From Sanghuangporus weigelae (lineage: Eukaryota > Basidiomycota > Agaricomycetes > Hymenochaetales > Hymenochaetaceae): DNA of 64,000 bases. The notes below the pieces were generated by a model. The model saw only the letters and a program-made list of their open reading frames with translations, had not been told where the DNA came from and ran no database searches. The translations under genes were made by a program, and so were the position numbers. The DNA lies in assembly GCA_033182465.1 (NCBI GenBank), contig CP137326.1, positions 1,054,001 through 1,118,000 on the forward strand, read 5' to 3'. This document shows, in pieces, positions 23,696 through 35,899 of the stretch. How positions within the stretch are numbered: the stretch's first letter is position 1; the number at the start of each line of letters is the position of its first letter.

Positions 23696-25025
23696 TCATG
23701 AGTTGACCATGCCAACTTCATGAGAGTCAACGGAAATAACGTCAACTTTTGCATTTCCATTCGAATGAGGGAGGGAGCTGACTTCAGTCTCTCCGCTGCC
23801 TCTTGCTACGCCATTCGTCACGCCATTCGTAGGTGGTCTGAATTCGAAGTCGTCCCCTTTGTATTCTTTCGGTCGCTGCACCTTGCCGTTATCAAATATC
23901 CACGGTCCCTTCGGTACCTCACCTATGACTTGGCGCGCTGCGTCGTCCAAATTAGGCTCATCGAAGAAATCCCAACCTAATTGTCCACCGTAGCAATAGG
24001 GTAGATTAACTGGATCTATGAGCGAGGCAATTTCCTTGTTACTCGCACTATCAGGTTTATTGAGATGCCCAAGAATGTGGATCTTGTCGCGAGTATTCTC
24101 GTCAAACCATGTCTTGACACGGAATCAGATGAAGAAAAGTATGTAGAGTGAAGCTTGAACCTACCTTAACCCAACTCCAAACCGTTGAGAAGAAACCAGG
24201 AGCGTTCACGACTATAACAGTTCCGAGGGTTTCCGGGTAATTTGCGTTTGCAAGCTCAGAAGCTTCCTGAAGATGGTTTCGTAAAGCCCACATTTGGCGC
24301 ATTGAAACATTTCCGAGATCAATAATGGCTGTCACAGCAGATATTGGGATCGGTTCGATCTCGTGCGGAAGATACGTGCAGAGAGGAGCAACGAAGCGTG
24401 TCATCACTTCATATAATACGACACTGCATTGGTAAGTTTAGAATGAAAAGAACGGAGTAATGCGGTCTATACCCACATTCGCTCATAGCGACGTTGCGGG
24501 GGCACTGAGTGAATCTCTTCTTGAATATTATCGGACAGTGCGCTCAGTTTATAGACGTATAGAGGGAGACCTTGCTGTTGATCGGGTTTGGATCAGCCAA
24601 GAAGACAAGATCGGCAAAATATCTCACTCACTCGATCTCTCCTCCCAGTCCATCTGGGATAGTACCGCCTTGAGTCTTCAAATTCGTCCTTAGGGAAGTT
24701 AGCGAAGAGATTGTGGACATCGTTTTTCTTCTCCCATGAGAGTCTGTCTGCAAACTGCTTCTGCGCCTTGGGAGGATCGAATCTACGTGCTCGCAAAAAC
24801 CGCCTTGTGTAGGAAGTACATCAGGCAGTATCAATTGAAGTTCGAAAGATAATACACATACGCAAGGGCTGCATCATCGTGCGATGCCCTGGACGTCTCT
24901 GTCGCAGGCGTGTAGAGACCTGCCTTCTCAAGGTCTCCTTTGAAAGTTTCGAGAGCCTGTTCTTGCTCAGGTGTAAGGTGGCCAAGGTGGCCCTTGAAGC
25001 TCCTTCTGACCTTTGGATGGGCCAT
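23696..25025 (-). CDS. Sec14-like CRAL-TRIO lipid-transfer protein
   Basis: Phosphatidylinositol/phosphatidylcholine-transfer family protein acting at Golgi or plasma membrane in relatives. The first exon gives MAHPKVRRSFKGHLGHLTPE. The CRAL-TRIO N-terminal helices include RFLRARRFDPPKAQKQF. The lipid-binding domain contains YYPRWTGRRDR, GLPLYVYKLSAL, AVTAIIDLGNVSMRQMW, NYPETLGTVIVVNAPGFFST, WFDENTRDKIHILG and LPYCYGGQLGWDF. The C-terminal tail (GPWIFDNGKVQRPKEY and a Thr/Asn/Gly-rich end) is disordered. At least four introns of about 50-60 nt are required. The start at 25025 fits the family; a Met further upstream in an open frame adds an implausible leader. Substrate specificity cannot be read. 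Confidence 0.92.
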
Positions 25026-25724
25026 TATGGGATGATAGTAGGGTATGAAACGGGCTGGATGAAGGGATGGTATATGTATTGTATTACTAGCCAGGGCAAG
25101 TGGCACCGGGGTCAGTCATATGCCAATGACCGAAACATGTCTGCGTGTCATGCTGATTGACTAAATGCCGCTGATCGGCGTTGATCGCCATACCTTCCAA
25201 TGCCATGTCGCCAAGCACAGTGCGACTCGGACTCCGCCTCGATCACTTTTTGCCACAGCAAGTCTAGTCTTTTGTCGTCGGCGTCGAATTCATCTAGGCT
25301 CCTGGTCATCATGTCTTATGATCTTTTATCATACATTATCTCGAGGGCAATGGCAGCTCTCGCAAGGTCCGGAATCAAATAGAGGAACTATTTATCTCCG
25401 CCAATAGAAGGTGTGAATGCAATGGTCTGTCAGAAGAAGATGAACTCAGTGGTCCGTTGTCCAGTTCTGCTTCCGTCCGTTTTATTTATCCTAGGCACTC
25501 GACGATCATACCATTCTATTCGTCTGTAATCCCTTTTAGGGACTGCGCAGGCAGCCATCCGTAGACGGCAGATATGATAATCGTTCGCGATAAAGGATTG
25601 CAGATCAATATCGCTGCTTAGCTTTGCCATGGAACTTTGCGCTCAGACTATCAGTTAAACTGCCAAACATCTTTTGAAACCTGATATTCGAGATCCGCAG
25701 TCCGTCCAGCTCTTCTCTCATACC
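25026..25724. other. Intergenic region between Sec14-like gene and ThDP pseudogene
   Basis: About 0.7 kb between two divergent starts. Short frames only; nothing recognised. Confidence 0.5.
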
Positions 25725-27841
25725 ATGTATACTGCTTCTTCAGTTTTCTTGAAAACGTTGGCCGAGGTTCTTGGCCAGACGCCGGAGTTTCAGAGCTCAC
25801 TAAACTGATCGTGTTCTAGGCTGGGATAACTCATGCCTTCGCCAACTGGGGTTCAGATCATCCAGCCATGCTGGAAGACCTTGAACGGCAACGGACAGAG
25901 AACGGGAAGACAAGTCTACAGATCATAATGTGTCCAAATGAGATGGTTGCCCTCAGTGCTGCTCATGGATTTGCCCAAGCTTGTGGCCAATTGGCTGCGG
26001 TATTTGTGTATGTTGATGTTGGGACTCAAGTGACGTTGGATCGATAACTGTCTCATGAGATTGAGCCACTCGCATACTCTCAAGCGTTAGCTGGCGCTGT
26101 GCATGATGCGGACATGGGAAGAGTCCTAGTGTTGATCTATGCGGGAGCATCTCCGTTTACGATGAACGGAGAATCAAGGGGATCTAGAAACGAATGGTTC
26201 AGGTCTTTGCAAGGTGTGTTGTTTTACTGTCGGTCTCGTTACATGTTCTCAGAACTTATCTCTGTTAGATGTACACGACCAACCAGCAATCGTGCGTCAA
26301 TACATGCGGTTTACATGACAGATCAATAGCAGTAATGACGTTAGTATTGCTATTTTGCGGGGGCTTCAAATGTGAGCCGAATAAGTGGATTACCGAGGGC
26401 CATCAACTGAATCTGGGCAATGCTTATCGTCTAGAGCAACGAGCGAGCCCAAGGGTCCAGTGTATTTATGGGCTCGTAGAGAGATGATGGAAGAAGTCGT
26501 GGATGAAGGTTTTGCGAAGACTCCCGTTGACGTGAGAACGTGGATGCCCATGGAGTCTCCGGGGCTTAATCAGTCGGGTCAGGACAGCCGTCGTCTGATG
26601 TGTTGTTGGTGTCCACTGAATATTCTGAACAGTTCCTAGGACAATTGCTGATAGCCTCATAAATGCAAAGAATCCATTGGTTATTACTTCGTATCTGGGT
26701 AGGAATCCGAAAGCTGTCGGAAAGCTCGTTGAGCTCTCTGAGAGACTCAGCATTCCTATCCTCGTGGCTTGTCCGACCACGGTCAACTTTCCATATGGTC
26801 ATCCCAACTTCGTCGGTCTGACTTTCGGCGTGGAGCCTAACCGTTGGCTACGCGAGGCGGACACCCTTTTGATCATCGATTCCGATAATCCATATATTCC
26901 AATGCACAACAAACCAAGAGCGACGCTAGAGTTTTCCATATTGATGTGGACGTAATGAAAGACAACATCAGCATGTTTCATGTTGATGTGCAAATACGGT
27001 GCAAAGCGGATGCAGAGACCGCGCTGTCGCAGATTCTGGACTGCATACCAGATGCCATACCGTCGAATGATCGTATCTTGACCAGGGCTGAAGAACTCAA
27101 GACACTTTCTATGCAGCGCATAACAAATCTCGAGTCCGGTGAATCCGCAATGCCCTCTGACGGCTCATACTCGGTCCCCAATATCCTAGTCTCCCTGAGA
27201 AACGCTATTCCAGTTCCCGAGCGCACTCTGATCTTGGATGAGAGCGTTACTAGCCGTCCGCTAGTTTGAAATCATTTACGACCAGAATACCCTGGATCAA
27301 TCTTTACTTCCGTCTCTTCATCGCTAGGCTGGGGTTTAGGGGCTGCCATTGGCGCATCTTTGTCACGAAGCGATCTCGACCTCGTCGTGCTTGTGGTCGG
27401 AGATGGTTCGTTCTTATTTGGCGTGCCTGCTTCTACATTCTGGATTGCTAGAAAGTATCGGACGGTAAGCAATAGAAGTTGTCAGGATAGAAGCTCCGGC
27501 TGATCAGATTGCGTTAGCCATTCTTGACGATAATTTTGAACAACGGGGGCTGGAAAGTGAGTATCGGTTAGAATCATCGGGCCTCCATGTCTGCTGACCA
27601 TTATCGCTCGCCAAAGTCTTCGATGTTACATGTCCACCTGCAAGTGAACGGAAGCAAAGTTTCAAGCAACTAACTAACGGTCGGTTTCGGTCCTGATATG
27701 CCTGATCATTCTCTAATTGCGGCTGGAGCTGGAGGAGCACGGGGGAAACTTATCACATTAGCCTCAGATCTGAATTCCTCTTTGAATGAGTCTATAGAAG
27801 TTGTTCAAGGGAGGGTAGATGTGCCGTTTCGAGCTGCGTGA
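25725..27841 (+). pseudogene. Thiamine-diphosphate enzyme pseudogene (acetolactate synthase / benzoylformate decarboxylase-like)
   Basis: Nearly full-length gene with disabling lesions. The N-terminal pyrimidine-binding domain reads MYTASSVFLKTLAE, AGITHAFANWGSDHPAM and CPNEMVALSAAHGFAQACGQ, with the activating Glu present. Then VLVLIYAGASPFTMNGE and DVHDQPAIVRQYMRFT follow. The central domain has NPLVITSYLGRNPKAVGKL and FPYGHPNFVGLTFGVEPNRW. The C-terminal ThDP domain has SSSLGWGLGAAIGASLSRSD, LVVLVVGDGSFLFGVPA and PFLTIILNNGGWK. Lesions: an in-frame TGA at 26316-26318 after MRFT, a second TGA at 27267-27269 where relatives have Trp before NHLRPEYPG, and a junction near 26030-26090 where VDVGTQ and ALAGAVH do not rejoin in frame. 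The rest is strikingly intact, so inactivation looks recent. Substrate is unknown. Confidence 0.85.
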
Positions 27842-28018
27842 TCGAGCCGCTTTAAAATTTCGACTCACATCGCAGGTGAAAAAATAAAGTGGATTCTCTA
27901 AAGCTGTTTCCTACAAAACGGAACGTGATTCTATCTGGTCCACGTAGAAACAATTACGATGGAATGCATTGTGTTATAGATCTAACTTTATGATCCTGGG
28001 TGCACATCATCTTTTCAT

Positions 28019-28796
28019 TCAGAAGGCAACCTTCGCAACTGTCTCCCAGAATACCTTGCCCTGGATCTTTGCAATCTCCACTTCCAGCTCGCTCGGCTGG
28101 CGTGACCCATCGCCACCAGCAAACGTACCCGCGCCCCACGGCGAACCACCGTGTACCTCGGTGATGTTCGTGAGCTGCGCGGACGTATTCTTGTACCCGA
28201 GAGGGACGAAAATGATGCCGTGGTGGGTAAGAGTCGAAATCGCGTTTGCGGCCGTCATTTCTTGACCACCACCGGGGCTGGATGTGGAGACAAAGATGCC
28301 AGCATACTTCCCGTGAAGGGCACCCTTCGTCCACAATGAACCGGTCGCATCCCAGAAAGCCTGCACCAAGTTGCGTCAGTCATCTAATAGGAGACAGACA
28401 AAAAAGAATGCGAGTGCTCACCTTCCACTGACCAGGGAAGTTACCGAACCGAGTCGGGATTCCAAATATGAATGCGTCATAGTTAGTCAGGTCCGCCGGG
28501 GCAACTACGGGGTAGTCAGGTTTCGGAGGTGCATGGAGCAACTTAAGGACGTCCGGCGAAAGGGTCTCCGGAACCCTATAGAAAAGAGCATGAGAAAACG
28601 AAGCCCAGATGGTGATAACCAGGCTTACTGCAGAATTGTTGCAGATCCACCAGCAGACCCAACACCAGCCTTGACGGCTTCAGCCACTGTGTAATGCTTT
28701 AGTTAGCATTGAAATCGAGCTGTCTGAGACAAGGCACTCACGTTTGGCGATGTGGCCATACATCGAATAGATAACAATAGCAACTCTCGGTGCCAT
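28019..28796 (-). CDS. NAD(P)H:quinone oxidoreductase, WrbA/flavodoxin-like
   Basis: FMN-dependent two-electron quinone reductase protecting against quinone stress. Four exons (28796-28742, 28686-28629, 28575-28422, 28360-28019) sum to 609 nt, 202 residues, the usual family length. The N-terminus [19 protein letters not shown] is the FMN phosphate-binding loop. The flavin contacts follow: [49 protein letters not shown] and [20 protein letters not shown]. There is no signal peptide, so a cytosolic or membrane-peripheral place is expected, as for yeast Pst2/Rfs1/Ycp4. Basidiomycete relatives take part in quinone redox cycling, but nothing here shows a specific role. Confidence 0.95.
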
Positions 28797-29444
28797 CTTG
28801 TGTTTAGCTTGAACTGAAGAAGCAGAAGCAGATCGCGGGACGGGAAGTGGAGTATAGATTACTAGCGAAGCACCAGTTGGCCTTATAAAGGACTCGCTCC
28901 GAGTCGGGGACTACTTCAAAGTATGTAATAATAAAATAATGCCCATCGATGTGCGATGACGCACTGTGACCGACAAAACTTCACCGTCTCGGATGTACGA
29001 AACAACCTCGATATCTTATTTGGGCATTTTTTCTCGTGAATCGGACGAGCCGCTATCGGTTCCGGACTAGTATTTTATCCTCTCTGACTGAGCAATTGTT
29101 GCTTTCGCTTGGCAATGTCTTCTGCGCTGATAGAATGTGGTCGAAGGGCCCAGAAGTCAGTTGTGAAGTCAGTTGCCATTAAAAAAATCAAAATCATAGT
29201 GACTCCGTGGCGGTGGAAGAAGTCTGAGACACAGAAACAAACCAAACAGAAACAGGATCGGTGATAATGTATTGTCTATCAGTGCACTAACGTAGTCTAA
29301 ATATAAATTTGTACATGCAATATCTAATAATCTATGACAATTTACAGCAGCAGCATCAAAGTATTTACAACCGATATATAAACAGCAAGCGAAAACTATT
29401 AGAAGGACACCCATAAAAAAGCCGGAATAATCAGACTAACAAAT
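28797..29444. other. Intergenic region between quinone reductase and DUG2
   Basis: About 0.65 kb: promoter of the quinone reductase and 3' end of the DUG2 transcript. An 81-codon minus-strand frame (29169-29414) is hydrophobic and AT-rich and has no family signature. Confidence 0.5.
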
Positions 29445-32400
29445 CTACGAGATAGTCTTCAAGAATCGTTCGATAACAGACTTGCCACGTCTTAAATTAT
29501 CCAGAGAGATACGCTCATTGTTGAGATGAGCTCGATCCTACATTGCCAGTTGAACATCAGAAGCCATATCGTCAATTTTTTTTTACTGAGTGCAACTTAC
29601 CGTGCTTTGACCCAGGGGTAGATGCAAAGCCTGGCATTGAAATTCCTTCTCGAGATAAGGAACGGATGGTATAGACTGGAATTATCGCGAGCAATTAGAG
29701 AAAGGCATTGGTTTCATGTCTAGTTACGTACTCCTCCTTCACGGATTCGAAGAGGTGTTGTGCCCCATTCATCCTTTATTGCACCTTCAAGAGCCTTGAA
29801 CCAAGGCCCTTCGACATCACCCAGCCACCAGTCGGTAGCGTTATCAATATTCACCTTTGTTGAGCAACGTCAGGATCGTTCAATTCAGACAATCACATAT
29901 AGCATACCTTGATCTTGTTTGGTGACTTGAGCGCCTCGAAGGAAATAAAAAGATACTCGCGAAGGGATTGGATGATTGTGTCAAGATGCTGGTTGGGAAC
30001 GATCCTCAATGAAATCTTTGCTTTAACTTTCGCAGGAATGACAGTGGGATCTTAACGTAACAGTCAGTACTTTTGATAACAGGCAATAAGAAGGGACACC
30101 AGTCACGCACTTCCCGGACCCGACACTTCAAGACTGTGGATACTGAGGGACGGTTCCCTCCACTTCGCTGAGAATGCTGATGCAGGCTGGCCTGTGACAG
30201 TCGAGAGTAGCTTATATAGCTCAGACTCCTTGTCTGTTTTAGGTTTAACTGAGTCGTCTGTAAAAAAGGTTAGAATCGTCCAGGAGGACAAGAGAAGCGA
30301 AACGAACAAAAGCCTGGTATAAGCACGTGTTGACCCTCGGAAAGGCTAGCCAAGAGTCTGACCAAGTCAAACATCGGTTCTGATACCGCGCCTCCGTCAA
30401 CTCCAGAATGTAAGTCAGGGAACTCGCTTGCGATCTTTGAAAACGTCAGACTGGTGAATGATCGGAAAATAATTTAGACAAACCCTGATGCTACAATGCA
30501 CAACACCACGCATGCCATAAGTGATGCAGGGTCGGTCCTCACTGATCCAAGTAGAGTTGCTAACAAGAATCGCATCGATGCGGCCTATAAGATCCTTACT
30601 ACGTCGCACAGCAGCATCAAACCCAACACTCCCCGCTTCTTCTTCGCCTTCGATGAGAAAAACGAAGTCACAATCAAGTGCACGTTGTGATAATAACTCT
30701 GATGCTGCACATGCAGCGGCCAAGATTGGCCCTTTGTTATCTGTTGCACCTCGACCGTAATAATGCCCATCACGACCGCTGAGCGTGAAAGGATCGGTGT
30801 CCCACCCATCGGAAGGAGCAGACATCACATCATAGTGCCCGTAAAACAGAATGCGAGGGCGGTCTTGCCTACCGTGCGAGCCGTGAAAGGTAGCAAGGAC
30901 CACCGGATTCTTCCCTTCCTCTGTTGGTATCTATAGCCATTCACAAAAAAGCATGAGCAAAGGCCTGAACAAGTCGAAAAACCTACTCACTAGGTGAGAG
31001 TCAGCACCGAGTTGAGTCAAACACTTTCTCAACCAGATGGCCGCCTGTCGACAATCTTCCCGGTGTTTTGGCTCATTGCTGACGCTTGGAATAGAGACGA
31101 ACTTCGAAAGAGCGTACAGCATAGTATCTAAAATGTAAGGTCCATTTTTTAAAATTCGAAGAACTCGGAAATGGAAGAGCTTACCTTGCATTCCAAGTCC
31201 CTCCAGAGAAGATGAAGTTCCGTTAAGCTCGCCAACAGAGGGGCGTCGCTCATTTGGTCTGTCGATGTGCCAAATCTTAACACAGAAGGTAGGTTAGGGA
31301 CGTTTCGTTGATAATAGAACGATAAGACGAACTTTTATACAGTTGTCGTTGGCACCCGTGATTAGCCTCCAAGAGCCACTCTTGACACTCTGAGTGATAA
31401 CTGACGATAATATTATCCCATCATGGGCATGCCATGAGGCGGTACAGTCAAAATTGGCAGACCACCGTTGGACCTGACCGTTTGCAGAGCAGGTGTACAG
31501 GTCTGTATCTATCATCGACATGGACAGTATGTCGATACCCTAGCAGCATATAAGCAAAGAAGAGTGATGCTAGCAATTATGTCTCGCACCTCCTGTGCAA
31601 TTATGGTTCGAACAACAGTCTTCGTGTTCAGGTCAAATACCTTCACATGACCATCCTGGCAGCCAGCGAAGACTGTTTCATGACGGGCAACCAAGGACAA
31701 AACGGCACCAGCAGATGCCTCAAATGTATGTATTAGCTCTGGCCCATCGGGTAAGCAATGCCAAATCTAATGATGCATTGTCAACTTCACGACGTAATGG
31801 AATACAGCCTAAAAACAACCTACTTTGACGGTCTCATCACCACTTCCCGTTATCAGAAGTACTTCGTCCATATGATGATCTCCTTGCTGGATATTGCTCT
31901 CCAATGGTGATGGGATGAGCGCCATCGAATACACGTATCCATGATGGGCGGAATCGACGACATTGGACGCTCGGACCTGAAAGACGGCCTTTGGTTTTGG
32001 GACGCCTTCTTTGCAGAGAGGCGTAGGCGTCGCTTGTCCACTTGCTATGCCATCACCAAAGAACTTATTTCTTTTTGATCCCGGACGAGTATCAGACTCT
32101 TGCAGTATCAATGCATCCTTCAAAGCATCTGGTCCATCAAAGCAAGGATATGTCGATCGCTCAGTAGACAGACGACTGAAGTCAAACCACTGAAGAGAAG
32201 TATTCTGGCAGCCAAAGTAGACCGTCTGAAAACTCGGAGAGTATGACACGCAGAAAATGTCTCCCGAGTCGGACTCCAAATATGGATTTAAGATGTATAT
32301 CGGCGCTAATTTTGTCGTGCACCATACCTACAAGATGCAGCAATGTCAGTTATTTCGATAAGTAATTCATTTTAACACGTAACGTACTCTCACAGTGCTA

Positions 32401-32945
32401 TCTCCTAAACAGGAACAAGAGCAGCATCGATCAGCTTGAAATCCTACTTAAACCGAGGAAGAATCGCGCACCTGAAGAACTAATGAGCCATCCTTTATCC
32501 TTCGCAAGCTCAAGAGCTAGGACACTGCCAGTATGTCCACGCAACGTGGTCTTCAAAGACAGTGTGCGCCTGTCCCAAACCTTCTGAGTTTAATAATCCG
32601 TAATGCAAGACAAATTAGCAGCAAACTCACAAATATATCATATCCTTGACTCCCGCTGAAGATATAATTATCATCAGCTACAACACTAAGCACGGAGCTG
32701 GTCTCTGTATGAAGTGTGTGCATGAGTGTGGGCGTCTGAGCCGGCTGCGGCAGATCACGACTGAGAGACGCTGATTTGGAAGTCGAGGAAAAGAGGGAGG
32801 CGGTAAGAGAAGCACAAGTCAACGAGTATCCCGCCAGCACGCAAGGCATGACTGCGTACGATTTGGAGTTGTCGGCGAAAGCTGGTCGCCCGACGGTTGG
32901 AAGGGCTGCATGGCTAAAGTCTTTATACGTAAAGCAGGAGATCAC
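29445..32945 (-). CDS. DUG2: Dug2-type glutathione degradosome protein (WD40 plus M20 peptidase)
   Basis: In yeast, Dug2 works with Dug3 to open glutathione in the cytosol, supplying Cys, Glu and Gly. The N-terminal half is a WD40 propeller: TETSSVLSVVADDNYIFSGS, TLRGHTGSVLALE, DEVLLITGSGDETVK, ARHETVFAGCQDGHVKVFDL, DTDLYTCSANGQVQRW and WRLITGANDNCIK. The C-terminal half is an M20 metallopeptidase: YALSKFVSIPSVSNEP, RILFYGHYDVMSAPSDGWDT (metal His and Asp), YGRGATDNKGPILA, FLIEGEEEAGSVGFD (catalytic and metal Glu), then SGVDGG and the tail RAHLNNERISLDNLRRGKSV. Many introns of about 50-70 nt interrupt it. The start at 32945 is the least certain point, as the first 70 residues are low-complexity. 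The gene is divergent from the RPAP3-like gene with about 280 bp between starts. Confidence 0.92.
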
Positions 32946-33221
32946 TAGTTGCCAAATCGCGAAATGAATGGAAGTAATCGAGTAGACGACAAGCGGGCTG
33001 TCCCGATGTCGATGATGCCAGCTAGCAAATGACTGCTGTTGGTGGTTTTAGCATAAGGCATGACTTGATCTTCTGGCCTCTTGCATAGTTTGAAGACGTG
33101 CGCGCTCGTGACTCGCGTGCCCAAACACAGGAATGACGAAATTGATCGCCTATTAGTCATCACCGCTATTTGCCGGGTCATAATCACTCACACTCTTTTT
33201 GTGTTCGTTCAACTAAATTTC

Positions 33222-34655
33222 ATGTCTACCGCGGCGCAGAAAGCGAAAGACAAGGTACATAGATCGATACCTTCGCCTACTCAAACTCACATCTAACCAA
33301 TACATTGACATATAGGGCAATGCCGCCTTTAGAGCCGAAAGCTATCCAGAAGCAGTTGGTCATTACACAGAAGCCATCCTGGCCGACGCTACAGACCCCA
33401 CCTATCCTCTCAATCGCGCAGCGGCCTATTTAAGACTAGGCAAGTACGTGCCAGCGATGTCGGGGGAGATATCATTGACCAAATCATTCTTCATGTAGAG
33501 CTGTTGACGCGGAACGAGACTGCTCCACAGCTTTGAGACTAAGTCCCGGTCATGTCAAAGCTCTGTATCGGCGCGCTCAGGCTCGAATAGAACTTGGAAA
33601 ACTCAATGAGGCAAAGTCTGGTGCGTTCCAATATACGTTGGTCATCTCCCAAGAGATAGCTTAACGTTGCTGTTGGTCTAGATTTATCCGATGCGCTGAG
33701 AAGAGAATCTGGAAATAGTGCTGTAAAATCAGAGCTCCAGAGAGTAGAAAAGCTTCTTACAGAAGGACCAAAAACCACGTCTTCGCCCATCGTGAGCAAC
33801 TCTCTATGGGGTTACCCTCAGCTGGTTTGATCTGACATTCGTTACAAAGGACATCAGGAAGGCTGTCAAGCCAGTGCCTCCGAAACGTCGTCGTGTACCA
33901 ATAGAGATAGTCGAGGGGGACGTTTCGTCATCAACCGATATCGAATTAAAGGAAATGCTCACGCCCATCTCTTCCCGTTCGCTTCAGCCCGACACGGAAG
34001 TCGTTTTACCGACTCCATTACCGACTCCATTACCTTCACCTGCCCGCGAACTCTCACAAACGAAGCCTATTTCTCCTGCAGCACCAGAATCGCAAGATTC
34101 AACTAAGTCAACTAAGTCACCTCCTTCAGTGCGCGGTGGTATATTTCGACCATCGGGACAACATACTTTATTTCGTTCACCAAAGTCATCACTGCCTGAT
34201 TCCCAGCCCCCTGCGATCCAATCGAATCTTCCATTCACGGAGAATGATGACACACCTCAGCCATCACCGCTCTCACTATTTGACTTTGCGCGTACTTGGG
34301 AATTAGCATCGTCCACCGAGCGATGGGACCTCCTTTGCGTAAGCATCTATTCGATTTGTCTAATCTTACTTTTTCTTGATTGACGAGTATTACCCAGAGA
34401 GTTCCTCCTCAATCTTTTCCTGCACTCTTCAAAACTTCGCTCGAGGCAACATTGCTAGCCCAGATACTTGAGGTCTGCTCTCTTGCCGTGGAATCAACGA
34501 ACGATCCTACGATAAAGGAACGCGTACGTAATCATTTGCGCTGGCTGCAGCGCGTACCGCGATTCTCGATTGTGTCACTTTTCCTGAGCAAACAAGAAAA
34601 GGAGATCGGCAGAAGGCTCGGGGAGACTGTGGGATGTAGTGAGTGGAAGCTATGA
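33222..34655 (+). CDS. TPR co-chaperone with RPAP3-like C-terminal domain
   Basis: Predicted Hsp90/R2TP adaptor linking chaperones to RUVBL ATPases. Six exons (33222-33254, 33316-33443, 33499-33620, 33682-33791, 33850-34338, 34398-34655) sum to 1140 nt, 379 residues. The TPR domain is at the N-terminus: DKGNAAFRAESYPEAVGHYT, PLNRAAAYLRLGK, DCSTALRLSPGHVKALYRRA and ELGKLNEAKSDLSDALR. A Pro/Ser/Thr-rich linker follows, with a short repeated TPLPTPLPSP run. The C-terminal helical region (FDFARTWELASSTERWDLL, VPPQSFPALFKTSLEATLL, HLRWLQRVPRFSIVSLFLS) matches the RPAP3 C-terminal domain. Only one TPR domain is present, as in other fungal members. The TPR call is firm; the RPAP3 link rests on the C-terminal resemblance. 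Confidence 0.85.
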
Positions 34656-34966
34656 TCGACTGGATGCCGACAATTCTATTTTCTCATTTCTCGCTTGTCA
34701 TGGAGCCAAGTAAATGAGGAGTTCCTTTTGTTTTGCAATTAATGCATTCGATGGAAGGTAAGGTTTTCTGTAGAAGTCATTTGTTTGATGCATCGATGAT
34801 CATGAGAGTCGAGCAAGATGTGCAATGTGTTGATACTACTCTGAATCTAGGATGCGTATGCAATACAAGACTGCCGATGTAAATTGAGTATTCGCGACCA
34901 CTTTATGTAAATTGAACGTAAATATTATCATTACACGCAATAGACGGTTCTAATAACGTCATCCCC

Positions 34967-34972
34967 CACGTG
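34967..34972. promoter_or_regulatory. CACGTG E-box upstream of DUF202 gene
   Basis: A perfect CACGTG about 112 nt before the DUF202 start, preceded by a TAACGTCA half-palindrome at about 34953. E-boxes bind basic helix-loop-helix proteins such as Pho4 or Cbf1 in fungi. A 6-mer of this kind is expected by chance every few kilobases, so this is only suggestive. Confidence 0.3.
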
Positions 34973-35083
34973 TTGCTCTTTTCCCAATCCCGGTACTTTT
35001 TCGCTTGACCACTGACCAGTTAGCAGTAAGTAGTGTACCGACGACCTACTGCCTAGAGCGAATTAGCTAAGGGATGACAAGAC

Positions 35084-35872
35084 TTGTTGTATGATGTTTC
35101 TGTTATCTCCACGTCCTCGATGTTCTGTTCTGTTGAGCCTCTTGAGCCCGTTCCTACATCTATGAGTCCCTCGTCAGGCTCTATTCGGTCTCGTACCAAC
35201 TCCTCAACTACTCCTCTCAACCCAACAGATGCTGTTTCGTACGGATCAGCTCCTGCGGATCCTATATCTGCCACCGAGAGTCTAAATCGGGAGTGTGAGG
35301 AATCCCGGAATCACGAAGAGAGAAAGACGTGGCAGTCTCGAGTAGCAACACAATTACTGAATCACGGTTATTCGCCATATTTGTTGCTAGAAAACTCCGG
35401 TAGCGTCGCCCGCGACCATCTAGCATCAGAACGCACATTTCTGGCCTATGTACGCACGAGTCTCGCAATGGCATCTGCGGGTGTGGGTGAGCTCTACTGT
35501 ATACGGTTATTTTATGAAGGAGGCGCGTCTGATTGCGACTTGTACCTGCAGCTCTTGTTCAGTTATTTTCCGTTGCTTCAAAGTCCGGCGAGTTTAATGA
35601 AACGCTATTTCGATTCGCGCGGCCTCTGGGTGCAACTCTGGTCATTATCGGCATAACTATATTACTCAGTGGTATGTTGCTATTACGTGCTATATTCAAC
35701 AAATAGACACCCAAACATTTAACACAAAGGTTTCTCCCGTTATTTCCGCGTTCAAGCGGCACTCATTTCTGGACAGTTTCCACTTGCACGTATCTCTGTC
35801 GCCTTTGTTTCTTCAGCCATCGCTTTGCTCGTAGTCGTTATTTTCGGGGTCCTTATACACGTTGTGCAATAA
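35084..35872 (+). CDS. DUF202-domain membrane protein
   Basis: Small integral membrane protein with a C-terminal DUF202 domain, the domain shared with yeast Vtc1 and bacterial YidH. Three exons (35084-35486, 35552-35671, 35730-35872) sum to 666 nt, 221 residues. The N-terminal 90 residues are Ser/Thr/Pro-rich and probably cytosolic. The domain begins VARDHLASERTFLAYVRTS, then three hydrophobic segments follow: LAMASAGVALVQLFSVAS, ARPLGATLVIIGITILLSG and ARISVAFVSSAIALLVVVIF. The protein ends shortly after the last span. The DUF202 signature is clear, but this protein is longer than Vtc1 and lacks anything specific to polyphosphate synthesis, so a role in a VTC complex is only one possibility. 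Starts further in (MFCSVEPLE, MSPSSGS) are possible. Confidence 0.85.
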
Positions 35873-35899
35873 TCCGGATCCTGTACAAGACAAGCTCCG

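Noticed and set aside
28965-29420. Possible small hydrophobic protein (81 codons) between quinone reductase and DUG2
   Set aside because: AT-rich, no conserved motif, and located where a transcript 3' end is expected.
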